Source: Mesostigma viride (taxonomy: Eukaryota; Streptophyta; Mesostigmatophyceae; Mesostigmatales; Mesostigmataceae). From it: a stretch of 64,000 bases of DNA. Location: positions 3,184,762-3,248,761 of the forward strand of contig RPFO01000156.1 in the NCBI GenBank assembly GCA_009746045.1. The letters are read 5' to 3'. Shown in pieces: positions 24,701 to 37,358 of this stretch. The notes under the pieces were generated by a model, which worked only from the letters and a program-made list of their open reading frames with translations, was not told where the DNA came from and did not search any database. Made by a program: the position numbers and the translations under genes. The first letter of the stretch is position 1, and every line of letters starts with the position of its first letter.

Positions 24701-24827
24701 CGACATAGGGTTGGGTGATACTGGCTAGTTGTGCCTGGAGCGCAGATATTTTAGACTGTCCCTGGGTGCGAACACCATAAGTATTTAAACCCTGAACGTT
24801 CCAAGATATTATAGTAAGTTGACTCAT
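18702..24827 (-). pseudogene. LINE-A ORF2 polyprotein (endonuclease-RT-zinc finger), one frameshift, one insertion
   Basis: The ORF starts at 24827 with the endonuclease: SWNVQGLN, LQEHK, MGDFNVDLD, SRLDYIFM and FSDHYP are its catalytic motifs. A single frameshift near 23966, after LLADPAFRP, separates it from the RT reading frame (to about 21664). RT motifs are NYRPIRMLTVPYKLASKLL, FWDFEKAFDRICWK (motif A), SLPQGDCLSPLLF (motif B) and AYADDTTN (motif C). The frame then meets the TTAA insertion (19941-21659) and resumes at 19936 with the residues TYNELAAWV, ending at 18702. This C-terminal part has a zf-RVT-like finger, CLCTNPTETVEHRFLWC. Without the insertion and one TTAA the ORF is 4403 bp, about 1467 codons, a normal LINE ORF2 size. 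It would be inactive as read here. Confidence 0.88.
19941..21659. mobile_element. TTAA-flanked DNA transposon (1.72 kb) inside LINE-A
   Basis: TTAA at 19937-19940 and 21660-21663 brackets a sequence with inverted ends CACGTC (left CACGTCCCCTGTAG, right-end complement CACGTCGTCTGTAG). Removing the element and one TTAA restores the LINE frame YRLLTYNELAAW, matching LINE-B. Each end carries palindromes of the type AGTCCTAAAAATAGGACT (19961-19978; about 21596-21617; a half-palindrome at 21624-21640), and another lies at about 20308-20328. No transposase is seen, so it is probably a non-autonomous piggyBac-like element of a different family from the one at 12887. Confidence 0.85.
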
Positions 24828-24879
24828 AAGTTAGTAGAAGGGGAGAGAATGCAGAAGGATGCGAGCGTTGGCGTACCTC

Positions 24880-25089
24880 TCATGCCTTGGAAGACGACGC
24901 ACGCGCCCGCTTGGTTGCGTCGGCTGTGGTGACCGTTGGCTGCGCCCGTTTGGCCGAGGGGTCGTCCTGCGCTGTCGCTTCCTCGAGAGAGCCAGTTGAG
25001 GAGGGCATCATGTCGAGATCATGGGGTAGGACCGGCAGCCGTGCCGCCGGAGCAGGTATGACAACGAGGACAACAGGAGCAATAAAGAG
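24880..25089 (-). pseudogene. Possible LINE-A ORF1 C-terminal remnant
   Basis: About 70 codons run from an in-frame stop at 25090-25092 to a stop at 24880, ending 52 nt before the ORF2 start. The peptide is rich in Ala, Pro, Thr and Ser and ends in a basic, low-complexity TKRARASSSKA. No zinc knuckle or RRM-like motif is visible. Assignment to ORF1 rests on position only. Confidence 0.35.
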
Positions 25090-27049
25090 TTAGATAGCGA
25101 AAAAAGGTGTCCCATTCCAGGGGTTATGCTGGGGGAAGCCTGCATTGCACCATCCGTGACTGCAATGTCAGGTTGGGTCTGTATCGGGTGTCATGGTGAC
25201 TTCCGGTCACCGAGTTATGCGAGAGCCTGTTCCTCAGCAGGATCGCATGGTTAAAGGTGTAAAGGGTGAGTAGAAACAGCACTACCAGGAAGCGTCCAGC
25301 TTCCTGAGCTGTTCTACCACTATTCCAGGTCCATTTGTAGTGAGCCGTCACGCTATTCTGTATGCCTCTAGGCATCAGCCGTACTTCCTGTACGCCTTGC
25401 CAGCCGACATCACAGATAGCGTGGCGGCTCAAGGACCAAATGAAAGTTGCTTATATGGGTATCGTTAGACGCACCTTTTCACGGCGAATCCGTTGGTATG
25501 TCGCTGGTCGCGGATGGCCGAAGCTATCGCCTGCTATCCTCTACGCCAACATTTTCGGGGAAATGGGTATATTTTATTAGCCAATTATGGACCAAAGAGG
25601 TGAGAGGGGAAATGAGTATCAGCGAATCCTAATGAAGGTGGGCACACACACGTGTGGCGGTGACAGGTGAAAGGCTAACAGGGCGCGTTATTAGACCAGG
25701 GAAGCCATTGGACCTGAGTAATGTCGCCATGAGGCATACTGGTGAATACCTGATTACGGCCCAGTAGATCATGAAAAAGCTGGAGCGGGCTGGGCTTGTC
25801 GTTATTGGGCCCTGGGTCCCACACCCTGTGTTGTTCCTGAGCTAACAGCCAGTAGCGGCGCATAGCCGCATTCCATAGGTATATAAAGCGCCGGACTACG
25901 CCGCCGCGGGTATACTCCTCGCGGACCTTAAAGACTGTCTCGTTGCGTATGGTCCAGATCGCGTATAGCATAGTAGTGCGTAGCCATATCCATTCTGCTT
26001 GGGAAACTGAAAGCTCGGTCCCTGGCGTGCCAGCAATACCGAAAATGATGGTACGCACGCTAATTGGGAGAGTGGGTGGCGATGCCGTCCATGCGGCCCA
26101 GATGTTAATGAGCCACGTCCAAACCCCAGGGAGATTACAGTAAAGAAACCTGTGCTCAATGGTTTCACTAGGGTGCGTGCACAGGCATGATGCATCATGA
26201 CCGAAACGCTCGTGGAGCGTAGCGCAGACCCCTATCGCCCTATGCATCAAAAGATGTTGTACATCAGTGGCCCTGCGGTCCACGAGAGGGTGGTCTACCG
26301 CCAGGGTAATCATCTTGACCCAAGTGTAGCCCGGCCAATGTATTCCCCAGCGGGCTCGGCCCGGATGGGGCTGATGGTACTTATGCAACAAGATATCATA
26401 ACCCCAATCTGCGGTGTACTCAAAGATACATTTGCTGGTTCTGATGTCCCCCTTGGTTAAGACCCATCCAAATTCAACCGGGTCCAGATGTAGTAGATCG
26501 AGCCGTGTGTTGCCCACGTGTAGCCATGTAATGCTCTCAACCGGGGATAATGGGTCCGGCTGGATCATGCAAGATCTTGGCACAGACCATGGGACTACGC
26601 GTATGCGGTGACACTGGGAAGCTGGCGTGTACGCATATAAGGTGGATAGTTGATACAGACACCCATTGTGGCCAGAAATAGCTTCCAGCAGTTGTAGTTG
26701 GAGCCCCTCATGTGGCAGAACCGTCACGACTAAACCCTTGCACGCAGGCGTGACTCCGTCGGCGTAGAAGCTAACCCAGTCGCCGGTTATAATTGGCTTG
26801 CGTGGGGCAGTCATCAATGCATGCCACGCAGCTGGTATCGCACTTATAAGAGTTTGCCACGCTTGCAGGGAGGGCATGTGGGAGACCCAAGTGCTGACCT
26901 CGTCGTAGCTGACACATCAATCCGAAAACCCATTTTCTTCCCCTGGAAAATATTTGGAGATGGAATAATGGTCAGTTTGACCTCAAATTTGGCACCAAGG
27001 TTCCTTATCAGATATCTTATGATGTCATGTGGTCAAAAAAATTTTTGGG

Positions 27050-27820
27050 AGTTGGCAGCATGGTAACATGGTGACATTTGCTAGCAAAAAATACCGTATT
27101 TTCAGCACTTTCTGGCATGTATGCATATATAATGACATCAAATGAACTCAGTTGGGCCTGGAACTTTGCACATGTTCTAAACACATCCCATGCAGCATGC
27201 CCACAAAGTTTCAGGCTGGTTGGATGACACATTGGTGACAAATGCTAGCATAAATACCCAAAAAATGCAGTTTTTCATGGTTTTTTAAGGGTTTTATCAC
27301 ACATATGCATACATAATGACACCAAATGAACTCAGTTGGGCCTGGAACTTTGCACATGTTCTAAACACATCCCATGCAGCATGCCCACAAAGTTTCAGGC
27401 TGGTTGGATGACAAATTGGTAACAAATGCTAGCATAAATACCCAAAAAAAGCAGTTTTTCATGGTTTTCCAAGGGTTTTATCACACATATGCATACATAA
27501 TGACACCAAATGAGCTCAGTTGGAGCTGGAACTTTGCACATGTTCTAAACACATCCCATGCAGCATGCCCACAAAGTTTCAGGCTGGTTGGACGACAAAT
27601 TGGTGACAAATGCTAGCATAAATACCCCAAAATGCAGTTTTTCATGGTTTTCCAAGGGTTCCAACACATGGGTGCCTATATCAATGAACTCTGAACAGCC
27701 TAGAACTTTGCACAGCTCATAAAAACATCTATGTTAACTGCCCACAAGAAATTCAGACTATTTGCATGACCAATAGGTGACAGATGCTAGCAACATTGCA
27801 CAAAAAATGCAGTTCCTAGT
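27050..27820. repeat. 183-bp tandem repeat, about 4-5 copies
   Basis: Units share ACAAATGCTAGCATAAATAC, TGCAGTTTTTCATGGTTTT, AACTTTGCACATGTTCTAAA and CAAAGTTTCAGGCTGGTTGG. The spacing of the first block (about 27237, 27420, 27603) gives the 183-bp period. The two outer units are more diverged. Confidence 0.92.
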
Positions 27821-28032
27821 AATTGTTTTTCAAGGGTTTCATCCCATAGTTGCAAGTCAACCATTCCAGTTTGGGATATATAGTCAGGTTCCCAACAACA
27901 CATCTTGATGATATATTATGTGATATTGCAGGAAGGCAGACTTAGGGGCACACGCCCATGATACAACGTCAACATGTACATCAACAACACACACGTAACT
28001 TAGCTAATCATCATAATAAAAAGCACACCTTC

Positions 28033-29011
<979 letters not shown>

Positions 29012-32000
29012 CCCCATCAATCATGCATCCATTCATTCATGCATGCATCCACTCATTCATGAACATGCCTCCGTTGGCCAGGGGTTCAAAATGATGCAAC
29101 AGGCACCAAAAAAGGGAGAAGGAGCCGCCTCCCCAACGTGCCGCCCGGCGACGGCAGCGATGGGCCCAGGGGGGGAACAGTGCGCTTTGTCTTGTTCGCC
29201 GGGGGTGAGCCGGCGGGGTGCGGGCACTGTCGCGTTTTATTTAGCCCGCCCGCCCCAGTCCTTCTCGGAGTGCCTTCTCAGGCCATGGCGTCAGGGTAAG
29301 AGTTCGTTTCGCCCGTCGCCGGACGCTTAAACCACTAGACTACGCCGGTTAATTACGACAAGAAAGCGGGTTACGACGATAGAAACCAGTAGATGGTGGT
29401 TCTCCCGCACCCCGGGCACACCAGCGACGTCGGCAGCGAGCCCCGCCCGCAGGTTATGCAGCTGACGATGTTGCTCTGCCCAAGGGAAGTCATAAAGCTG
29501 CAAAAAAAGGGGTAAAAGCGATTAAATCCACGACATGCATTTTTGCCCCTGTCAGCGCTCCTATAAATCTGACTTTTACGGGAAAATTGCGTGCAACATG
29601 GAAACGCAAAATTAAGGGAATCGCTGTGCTGGATTTCTTCGAAATGATATAAGGAATCGTTCGAAAGTGTGCCCTCCCACCAGTAGCGTCTAATCTGTGC
29701 TAGCCATTACCTTGAACACGCAGGGGTGGCTGCGCTCGGCGCGCGAAACTGGCCACTGCTGCGTGTTTGCCCTCGCACACACACACAAAAAAACTGTTTA
29801 CCGACCTTTTTTTTGCAGAATAAATTTCCTTACGTCAATGCCGATCGAACAAGCGAAATCCGGTACAAAATGGCTTCGTAATCCGTGCACAGTAAATTTT
29901 CACGCCACCATAGCCTTCGCAATGAAATTTGCACTCAACATCTCCCGCGCGCACCGAATTTCGTCAATTTCACCCCGGATTTGCCGCGGACACTTCGGCG
30001 CGGCGTCGGATTGATGTGGAGCCGTCGATACGTAGCGCCGTGCCCCAGGTAGAGGTCCAGCACCCTGACAATCGGCGGTGACGCGCGCAGAAAGCCATCA
30101 TACGGGTTGTGTCCGTGGAGATTGCCAAGGGGCTTGTTAGTAGCGTCTGTGATTAAGTCATTAAAAAAGAGTGGCTGCCGTGCCACCTCCTCTCGAGTAG
30201 TAGGAAAGACTAGGCGACCCGGCTTGAGCTTATTGTAACCTGTCCATATGCGCTGCCAGTACCATGGGAGTCCTTTGTACGAAATAAGGGTGCTGCCCAG
30301 TATGCCCGCCCCCAGTACGTTGCCACGAGGTGCCACTAGCATGGGTGGAAAGAGAGGCTAGCGTTTCACGTGCAAGCATGCAGCCAGGGTGTGTGTTAAC
30401 GCCCATAAAAACGGATATCACTTGTTTAGCATACAGCGACCACAGACGCCATTGTATGTTGTGGAGCCCGAGGCCCCCGTGCACCCATGACATGAAGGAC
30501 ATCTCTCTGTTGATCCATCCGTGGACCGTGTGGGAGATTAAGCCTTTCTGTTTCCAGACAAAATTGCTGCCAAGGCGTTGGATGAGCTGTGTGGTGGCAT
30601 CATTGGGTGGGTGTGCTTGGCAATAATACAAGACCTTAGAGAACAACAGTTGGTTGACGATCAGGGTTCGCCCTCGTAGGCTCATGCGGTGGACGGCCCC
30701 CCAGCGCCCTGCGGTAAGGAGAACGCCTGCAAGCTTGCCCACGTGGTTGGTTTCATCATACATGAAAGAACGTTGTTCAGCCAAGCGTCCCTCGGGTGTG
30801 CAGCCGATGGGACAATTGTGCAAAAGGTGGTGATCCCCCGGCTTGACCCAGGTCACAGCCAGGTTGGGGAGGGCGTAGCGTAGGGTGTTGGTTTTGCCGA
30901 TATGCAGTCCCGTGGACTTGAGCACATTGCATCGTTGTTGTGTGGCAACAGAATAGGTAGTGATATTATCCATGACAGCATGCACTTCAGGCAGAGAGAT
31001 ACAAACATTTGTTGTGTCATCCACATAAGCCGTTTGGAATATACCTTTACCGTTACCTGTCGGGAAGCCCCGAATGCGAGGATCGTTCTGGTGTAGCCAG
31101 TAGAGTCCTGCGTGGGCCAGAGAAATAGAATAGGGGACATGCAATCTCCTTGTGGTAGCGATCGTGAGCTAGCGCCGGTCGCTGACTTGTGTCCGTCTAT
31201 TAGTAAATACCAAGCCAGGGATTTGATCATACCCATAATGACGGTCATGAGTTGTGGGCCAAATCCTAGTGCGGTTAGAATGTGTTCTAGGTATTCCCAG
31301 CACATACGGTCAAAGGCTTTTTCAAAATCCCAAACAATATGAAACCCTCTATATCGTCGCGCCAGGCTTTTTCCACAATGTCCATGATGAGGGTAATGCT
31401 GTCGTTGATGTGGAGATTGGCCCTAAAGCCCACTTGCTCCGGACCAATGAGGAAGTCTAGGACGGTGTATAAGCGTCGTTGGATTATTTTACTGATGATT
31501 TTGTACGCTACCGTAAGGAGACGGATTGGGCGGTAGTTTTTCCATAGAGTCTTGTCTCCTTTTTTGTACAGTAAGATAAGCGCAGATTCAGCCCATCTGC
31601 CGCTCACCTTACCGTGCCGCCAAATTTCAAGAATACATTCGTAAAATCTATGTGTAGAAGGGACCAGAACGTTTTCCAGAATTCAATAGGCAGACCGTCG
31701 ACCCCGGGGGCGCTACCGGTTTTGATGTGTTCCATAGCTGTTGTGGCCTCTTCCATGGAGGGGATTTGATCGAGTTCCTGCTGTTGAGCTGGTGTAAGGC
31801 GACGGGGAATGGCATGTAGGATTTTTTGCATGGCTGCAGATGAGTCAGGATGGGGTTCGTTTAGAAAGAGAGCTGAGTAGTAACGGTGACCACTCTGTAG
31901 TATGGAGGTGATGTCTCGGTGGCTGCCGTGTTCGTCTTGGATTTCCGTGATAGAGGAGTGAGCTTTAGGGGTAGGAATCAGAGCAAAGAACTCTTTGGTC

Positions 32001-33957
32001 ATTCTTTCTCCTACCTGGTGCCACCACAGATTTTCTGAGTCTAGTGCTAATGTGTGACGCTCGAAACGTAGTTTGTCAAGTTCGGTCTGAGCTCTTTGAA
32101 GTTTTGTTAGTTCCGATTGATACAGGGTAGGCTTCGCTTGGAGTTTATTCACTATGCGTTGGTAGTACCGATAGTCCTGTCCTTTCTGGCGGCGGATATT
32201 TTGTGAATACAGTTGGGAAAATTCTAGAATGTTAGCTAGGCCCTCCTGCATCCAGCTGCAGCAGTCTGTGTAGCTACCCTTGCTGGCTCTCCACGACTGC
32301 CAGCGTGTCATGATCTCAAAGTAGTACTTATCGTCCGCGAGTAGGTGTTTGTTTAAGCGGGGAATGCCGGGGCCCCGGGCGGAGTTGGTGTGATGGGCAA
32401 GGGTAACGATGAGTGGGTAGTGATCAGAAAAATTAACAGAACGGTCGACCGATGCGTAGCAAACTAGGTCCGCCCATGCGGGTGTGATGTAGATTTTATC
32501 AAGACGACGAGTAGTGCGTACATTTAAACGTGTGGCCAGCCAAGTGGGCCCGTGGTCTCGTGAGCGGATGACATCCTGTAAGTTCAGGTCCATGATCTGT
32601 TTACTGAAGGCCGCTGTGCGTATAGGGGGGTGTTCATCCAGGTCTATATTGAAATCGCCCATCAACACAATTTCGAACCCCTGTGAGATAAGGTCAGCGG
32701 CCATTTTGAAAGGGAAGGGTAGAATGAGGCTTGATCCGTTGGCTCGGTTGGGGCATATACACTAATAATGTATCCCTTATTTCCTGCCCATGTAATGGAC
32801 TGCCGCGTCCAACGGCCCTGCCATCTAGCCGCGCTGTGTCGGTAGCTATAGCCCAGTCCTGGCATGTCAGCGTAGGGTTGGGAGGTTTACGGTATTGAAT
32901 GAGGGCAGTGCCCCCTTGTGTACCGCGTGCCCATGCCCAACGGTGAACTGTCCTAGGTGCAAGTGCTCTAGCAGCTCTAAGGGCTGTGCGTGTGGCAGCT
33001 TCTTGGATTTTATGTTCCTGCAGTCCTATCCAAATTTCATGCGGGGCCCACGTAACGCTCGAGCAAGTTGTGTAATGCATTTGCTAATTCTCGTGTGCGA
33101 GGTATTCGCTGTCCCTGCCCTGGTGTGTGTGACCCGTATGTGTTCAGCCCCCTGACATTCCACGATACCAGTGTTAGTTGACTCATGTCATTGCAGGGCT
33201 CCAGCGGACCAGGCCGGGTAGGTTCCGTGTAGGTCCCCATGGCGAGGTGAGATTGGACCTGCGAAAGGTGAAAGACACGGCACAACATGACAGGGCGTGG
33301 GCGTGAGATAGTCATTAAAAGAGAGACCTACTGTGCAGTGTGCTGTGAGCAGAACCAAAGCGATTGGAAAGGCTGCATTACACCCACGTTTGGGTAATGG
33401 CAGCAGGTATTGAGAAAAGTCGTTATGGAGGTGTCTTGGTGATAGCGGATCACCTGGTGTGGCGATAACTATTCCATAGTCATTGCGCCTGTGAAAGGGT
33501 AACCGAGGGTACAGGAGGTCACGCTCCAAGGAGACTACTCGCCCACCCAGGTGGAGGGGCCCAGGCCAAGTCCATCCTGCCGATGGGTTTTCGAATCCGA
33601 GCCGTGGCTCACTGACCGAATGCCATAATGGGGTAGCCGTCACTAGAAACAGTGAGGCGAGGGGCGGACTTACGAATTTCGTAAGGCCTGCTCCTTCTAC
33701 CCACACGTTTCAAGTGACGGCTAGCTTTTCCGCCCCTCAAAAGAGATGGCTAGACGTACCTTTTCGTGCTGAATCCGAATCTGCCCTTTGTTTCGCGTTT
33801 AGATTACTACGTAAGGTGCTATCTCGTCCGCCGTCAGGGCCACCATAGCCAGCTGGTGAGCATAGATTCTATAGTTATATATATTCATTGCATATAGTCA
33901 TGAGCATAGATTATATAGTTATATATAGTCATCGCCAACATTTAATATTTATAACTG

Positions 33958-34063
33958 CCAAGTGCAGTTGCAGTTGTTGTTGTTGTAGGTTGTTGTTGTT
34001 GTTGTTGTGTCCCACGCCGCACATGGGCAGCAGAGATATAGTGGCCGAGGGCCGGATATATGT
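33958..34063. repeat. GTT-rich duplicated segment, copy 1 (copy 2 at about 39440-39521)
   Basis: A (GTT)n tract followed by GTGTCCCACGCCGCACATGG, GCAGCAGA and TATAGTGGCCGAGGGCCGGA is shared with about 39460-39521. Both copies lie to the right of LINE-B family sequences, so they could belong to one mobile unit or reflect a local duplication. Confidence 0.75.
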
Positions 34064-34418
34064 TAAAAATATAATTACTTACAGCAGAGTGAAATCACTC
34101 AAACCAAAGCAAACGCCCAGCTATAAACCTATATACAGAGCCATGTCAAAGCTCTATACTACGATAAGACCAATGGAAACGCCTAACGGGAGGAACCTAA
34201 TAGCCCTGCTGCACCGCAAAATCAGCCCGCGTACGGCGGAGCATGATGTCAGCCATGGCCCGAGTCAGCGCCACCGACAAGCGCTGACGCCAATATGACG
34301 TCCAGGTCCGCGCCGACCATGGGGCCCGCTGGCCCTCCAGGTCCAGCCGGTCCTCCCGGAGCCGGCAACACTCCTTGAAGAAGGCGGAGGTCAGGGGCCC
34401 CATGGCCCCAAACTCCTC
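34064..34418 (-). pseudogene. Retroposed transcript 3' end with 14-bp target-site duplication
   Basis: The 355-bp insert is flanked by direct repeats GGCCGGATATATGT at 34050-34063 and 34419-34432. On the minus strand it encodes the last about 70 residues of an unrecognised protein (containing PLTSAFFKECCRLREDRLDL and ending MLRRTRADFAVQQGY, stop near 34197), then a 3' UTR ending in TGTAAGTAATTATATTTTTA. The TGTAA motif about 15-20 nt from the junction is the usual volvocine polyadenylation signal. This has the signature of a 5'-truncated processed copy made by LINE machinery. The source could be a host gene or another retroelement. Confidence 0.7.
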
Positions 34419-34449
34419 GGCCGGATATATGTAGTAGTTGCAGCAGTAG

Positions 34450-34603
34450 TTGTTTTTTTTTTTTTTTCGGGGAAACGGGTATATTTTTATTAGCCAATTA
34501 TGGACCAAAGAGGTGAGAGGGGAAATGAGTATCAGCGAATCCTAATTAAAGGTGGGCACACACACGTGTGGAGGTGGCAGGTGAAAGGCTAATAGGGCGC
34601 TGG
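34450..34603 (-). mobile_element. Severely 5'-truncated LINE-B copy (about 150 bp)
   Basis: A 15-17-nt T tract (the poly-A tail on the element's strand) is followed by CGGGGAAACGGGTATA and the LINE-B 3' UTR as far as AAAGGCTAATAGGGCGC. Only the terminal 150 bp or so are present. Confidence 0.85.
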
Positions 34604-34623
34604 TCGATACGTGGTACCTCTAA

Positions 34624-37318
34624 ACACTCCGTCTGTAATTTCGGGCGTGGCCCGTATTACGGGCGTGGCCCGTAATGGAGGCATGGTTTTTCTATTGGTG
34701 GTTACTAATGTACTAATTGTCAGAATGCGCTTTTTATTGGATAGGATGAAAGCTGACTTCAAGGCCTAAAAGAATATCTAATTTTCACGGCCACCCCATG
34801 TCAGATGCTCCGTGGCCACCCCATGGAAAAAAGGTGCTTTTTTGGACTTTCTTGGGCTTTCAATCGGACCGCCGAATGCCAACAACGGTGCAGATGCAGG
34901 CAAATGCTAGCAACGTCGGCTGCAGAAGGAGACTGTCTTTTCGTCACGACTGCTTCGGTCGCGATGTCGTATGCCGAGGTATCCTCGGGTGCTCCTAATC
35001 TTGGCACTGGCGATGAACTGTACGCAGTCCTTGATGGTTGGGCTGTGAGCCTCGGCTTTAAATCATGAGGATTTTTGGCGGCCGTGTTGGGCGATTGATT
35101 GATCAAGACACGTCCTTTATCACGTAGTAGGGTCCTGCTTGGTCGAAGGAGCAAGGAGCAGCAAGGAATTCAGATTTCACTCGAGGCGATGGGTAGCGAA
35201 CCTTACGTAGACTTGGGAGACTGAAGACCTCGCTCGGCCAGGCAGTGTCGCTGAGGTTACGTACTTCATGCTCAAGAAAAGGTGGCCCGTCGAGGACCGT
35301 ACCTTAAGTAGCTAGTGCGCGCTTCATGATTCCGGGTGTCGAGGCGTGTGAAGATTACCTGCATCCGGCTGGGAGAAGGTTTATGGCAACTTTTGGTTCG
35401 TAACTCTGCCAGTTTTTATCACATGTGATCACGGCACATGGCCGCTGTGATTTCAAGGCAGGTTATTGCATAATGCTGCGCTCTGCGGCTGCGCCCCGTT
35501 GCGTAAACGTGGGTGCTTTCTCTAAGATGCATGACTGGGGATCCCCTCTGTCAGTTCCGGCTGCTACGTTGCCCATGTCACAAGCAAGCCTTGCAAGACG
35601 GTCCCCCAAAGCGAGGTAGAGGTTTAGAGAACTGGGTATGGGTGTCCATTCATGCTTGTATCCATATCTTGCCTGATGCTATTCTTGTCCTACCTTAACG
35701 GCAGCACCTTGTCATAAACTCTGATATTTGAATCGGTATTTGGGCTTGGTTTGCGAAGTTAAGCGCTTGGAAGTTCACAGCTGTCATTATAATGCATGAA
35801 CCTTTTGCGTGTTTGTAATAGAGGCTGTGGATTCCTCGTAGTAACATGCAATACCCATGGCAGGCTATTACTGCCTGCAGTGCTTTGCGACAGCCCCAGC
35901 CGTGCATGTGTGTGTGCGGTCCCTTGGGGAGCATGCCTTGCCATGCTAACCGTATCGCGGGCAAACCTCGCAAGGCCCGAAAGATATTTGCGGTTAACCG
36001 ATGTTCCCGGACATTCATGGTATGCACGTGGCCATGAGTTTCTCAGGCTATATTGTTGCTTCGTATGCGTTTGCCTGTCAGACAGGCACACAAGAAGATT
36101 AGTATGATGATATGGCGATGCCTTTCTTTTCAACATTTTCAGAATGTGGACTTGCACCACGTCGTGGATTTACATGTGCTGCCGTCTTATGCATTGACAG
36201 TTGTGCTGCACCACGTGCGGTGGGTTATTATCTATGCATTTGTTTATATAGCATGGTGCATGCTATGAGCTGGACCCTCATTGCAAGTGCCCTATATTTG
36301 ATAGCTTTAGTAATCATATTTCTTGTGAAATAGCATCATCCTAGTGTGTCCATTTCAACACCATATCATTTCAAAATAGAGAGGATGTGCCATGGCACCA
36401 TAGACGGCCATGCCACATGCACGGCGCATTTGACCCATAGCATGGTGCGCCCTATGGGTTGAACCCTCATTGTGCCCTACATTTGATAGCTTTAGTAAAT
36501 TATTTCTTGTACAAAAGCATGTCCTATGTGCCCATTTCATCACCATATCATCCTCTAATGAGAGGATGTGCCATGGTACCACAGATGGCCATGCCACATG
36601 AATGGCACGCCCAAAGGCTAGAATGGAGCATTCTAGTTGTTATTACGGGTGTCACCCGTAATGGTTTGAGTCCCTAGATATTTGGAAGCTTGTTCATGAT
36701 TGATGCTGAATTTCTCACCAAGCGTCCATTATGTAGTGTACTTTTGGGTTTAGGAGGTTTTTGGTGCCCTCAACTTTATCATCATACCCAAATTTTGAAC
36801 CATCTCATCACCCCTTTTTTGTTAACATTTGTAGCCAAACCCCCTCATATTAAATTAAATTAAATTAAATTATAACATGCCTCCGTGGGGAGGTCATGTA
36901 GCACATATTTCATGATGGATGGGGTGCATGGAGGAAGCCGCGTGATCGAACTATCCTAACTCTATCTAGAAAATCCTAACTACACTACTCATCAAAACGC
37001 CTCCTCCGCTTGGGGGGAGGTGGCTTGCCCACAGGGTCGGGCGTGTGCGCCTTGACAATCTTCTTCCACCGCGTCTTGTCCTGCATGGCAGGCCAAAGAC
37101 GGGAGTGGCATCCCCTCATATGGCAACGTGCAATTCACCAATACTTGTTATCCAAAAAAAAATTAAAAATATATTAAAATAGCCCAACATTGGATCTCGG
37201 ATCCCATCGAACCGTTTTTCCGGATTCGGCGCGACGCTTCGGCACCCGCATCTGGCGCGATTCTGCATTCTACGAAAAATTACGGGCCACGCCCGTTATA
37301 AGTTCACAGACGGAGTGT
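34624..37318. mobile_element. PIF/Harbinger-like non-autonomous element, TAA target duplication
   Basis: Perfect 13-bp inverted ends ACACTCCGTCTGT (34624-34636; complement 37306-37318) are flanked by TAA (34621-34623, 37319-37321). Just inside both ends is CGGGCGTGGCCCGTAAT, part of a near-perfect palindrome ATTACGGGC-GTG-GCCCGTAAT, and a related palindrome ATTACGGGTG-T-CACCCGTAAT lies at about 36643-36663. A 3-bp TWA duplication is characteristic of PIF/Harbinger. No transposase was recognised in the 2.7 kb. It also contains an R1-like end at about 36840-36915. Confidence 0.82.
36248..36612. repeat. Tandem duplication, about 190-bp unit, two copies
   Basis: Two adjacent units share ATTTGATAGCTTTAGTAA, GAGAGGATGTGCCATGG and GGCCATGCCACATG. 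They lie inside the TAA-flanked element. Confidence 0.85.
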
Positions 37319-37358
37319 TAACCTAACGATCCTATTGGTTAATAAAAAATACCCATTT

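Larger units (their letters stand above)
18622..25543 (-). mobile_element. LINE-A, APE-type non-LTR retrotransposon, near full length
   Basis: It carries an apurinic-type endonuclease, reverse transcriptase and C-terminal zinc finger on the minus strand. It is bounded by CGCCAACATTTTC at 18609-18621 and 25544-25556, a 13-bp direct repeat consistent with a target-site duplication. An AATAAA motif lies near the 3' end; the A-tail is only about four residues. It is interrupted by a 1719-bp TTAA element. The 5' region (25090-25543) shows no recognisable product. The element is head-to-tail with LINE-B, which begins at the right-hand target copy. Confidence 0.85.

Noticed and set aside
29325-29352. 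tRNA-like A-box (complement of CCACTAGACTACGCC)
   Set aside because: It resembles a tRNA D-arm, but no matching acceptor stem, anticodon arm or T-loop was found; at best a tRNA-derived scrap.
33188-33706. A 172-codon minus-strand frame upstream of LINE-B ORF2 as ORF1
   Set aside because: No nucleic-acid-binding motif is visible and the LINE-A equivalent is not similar; kept only as untranslated or decayed sequence.
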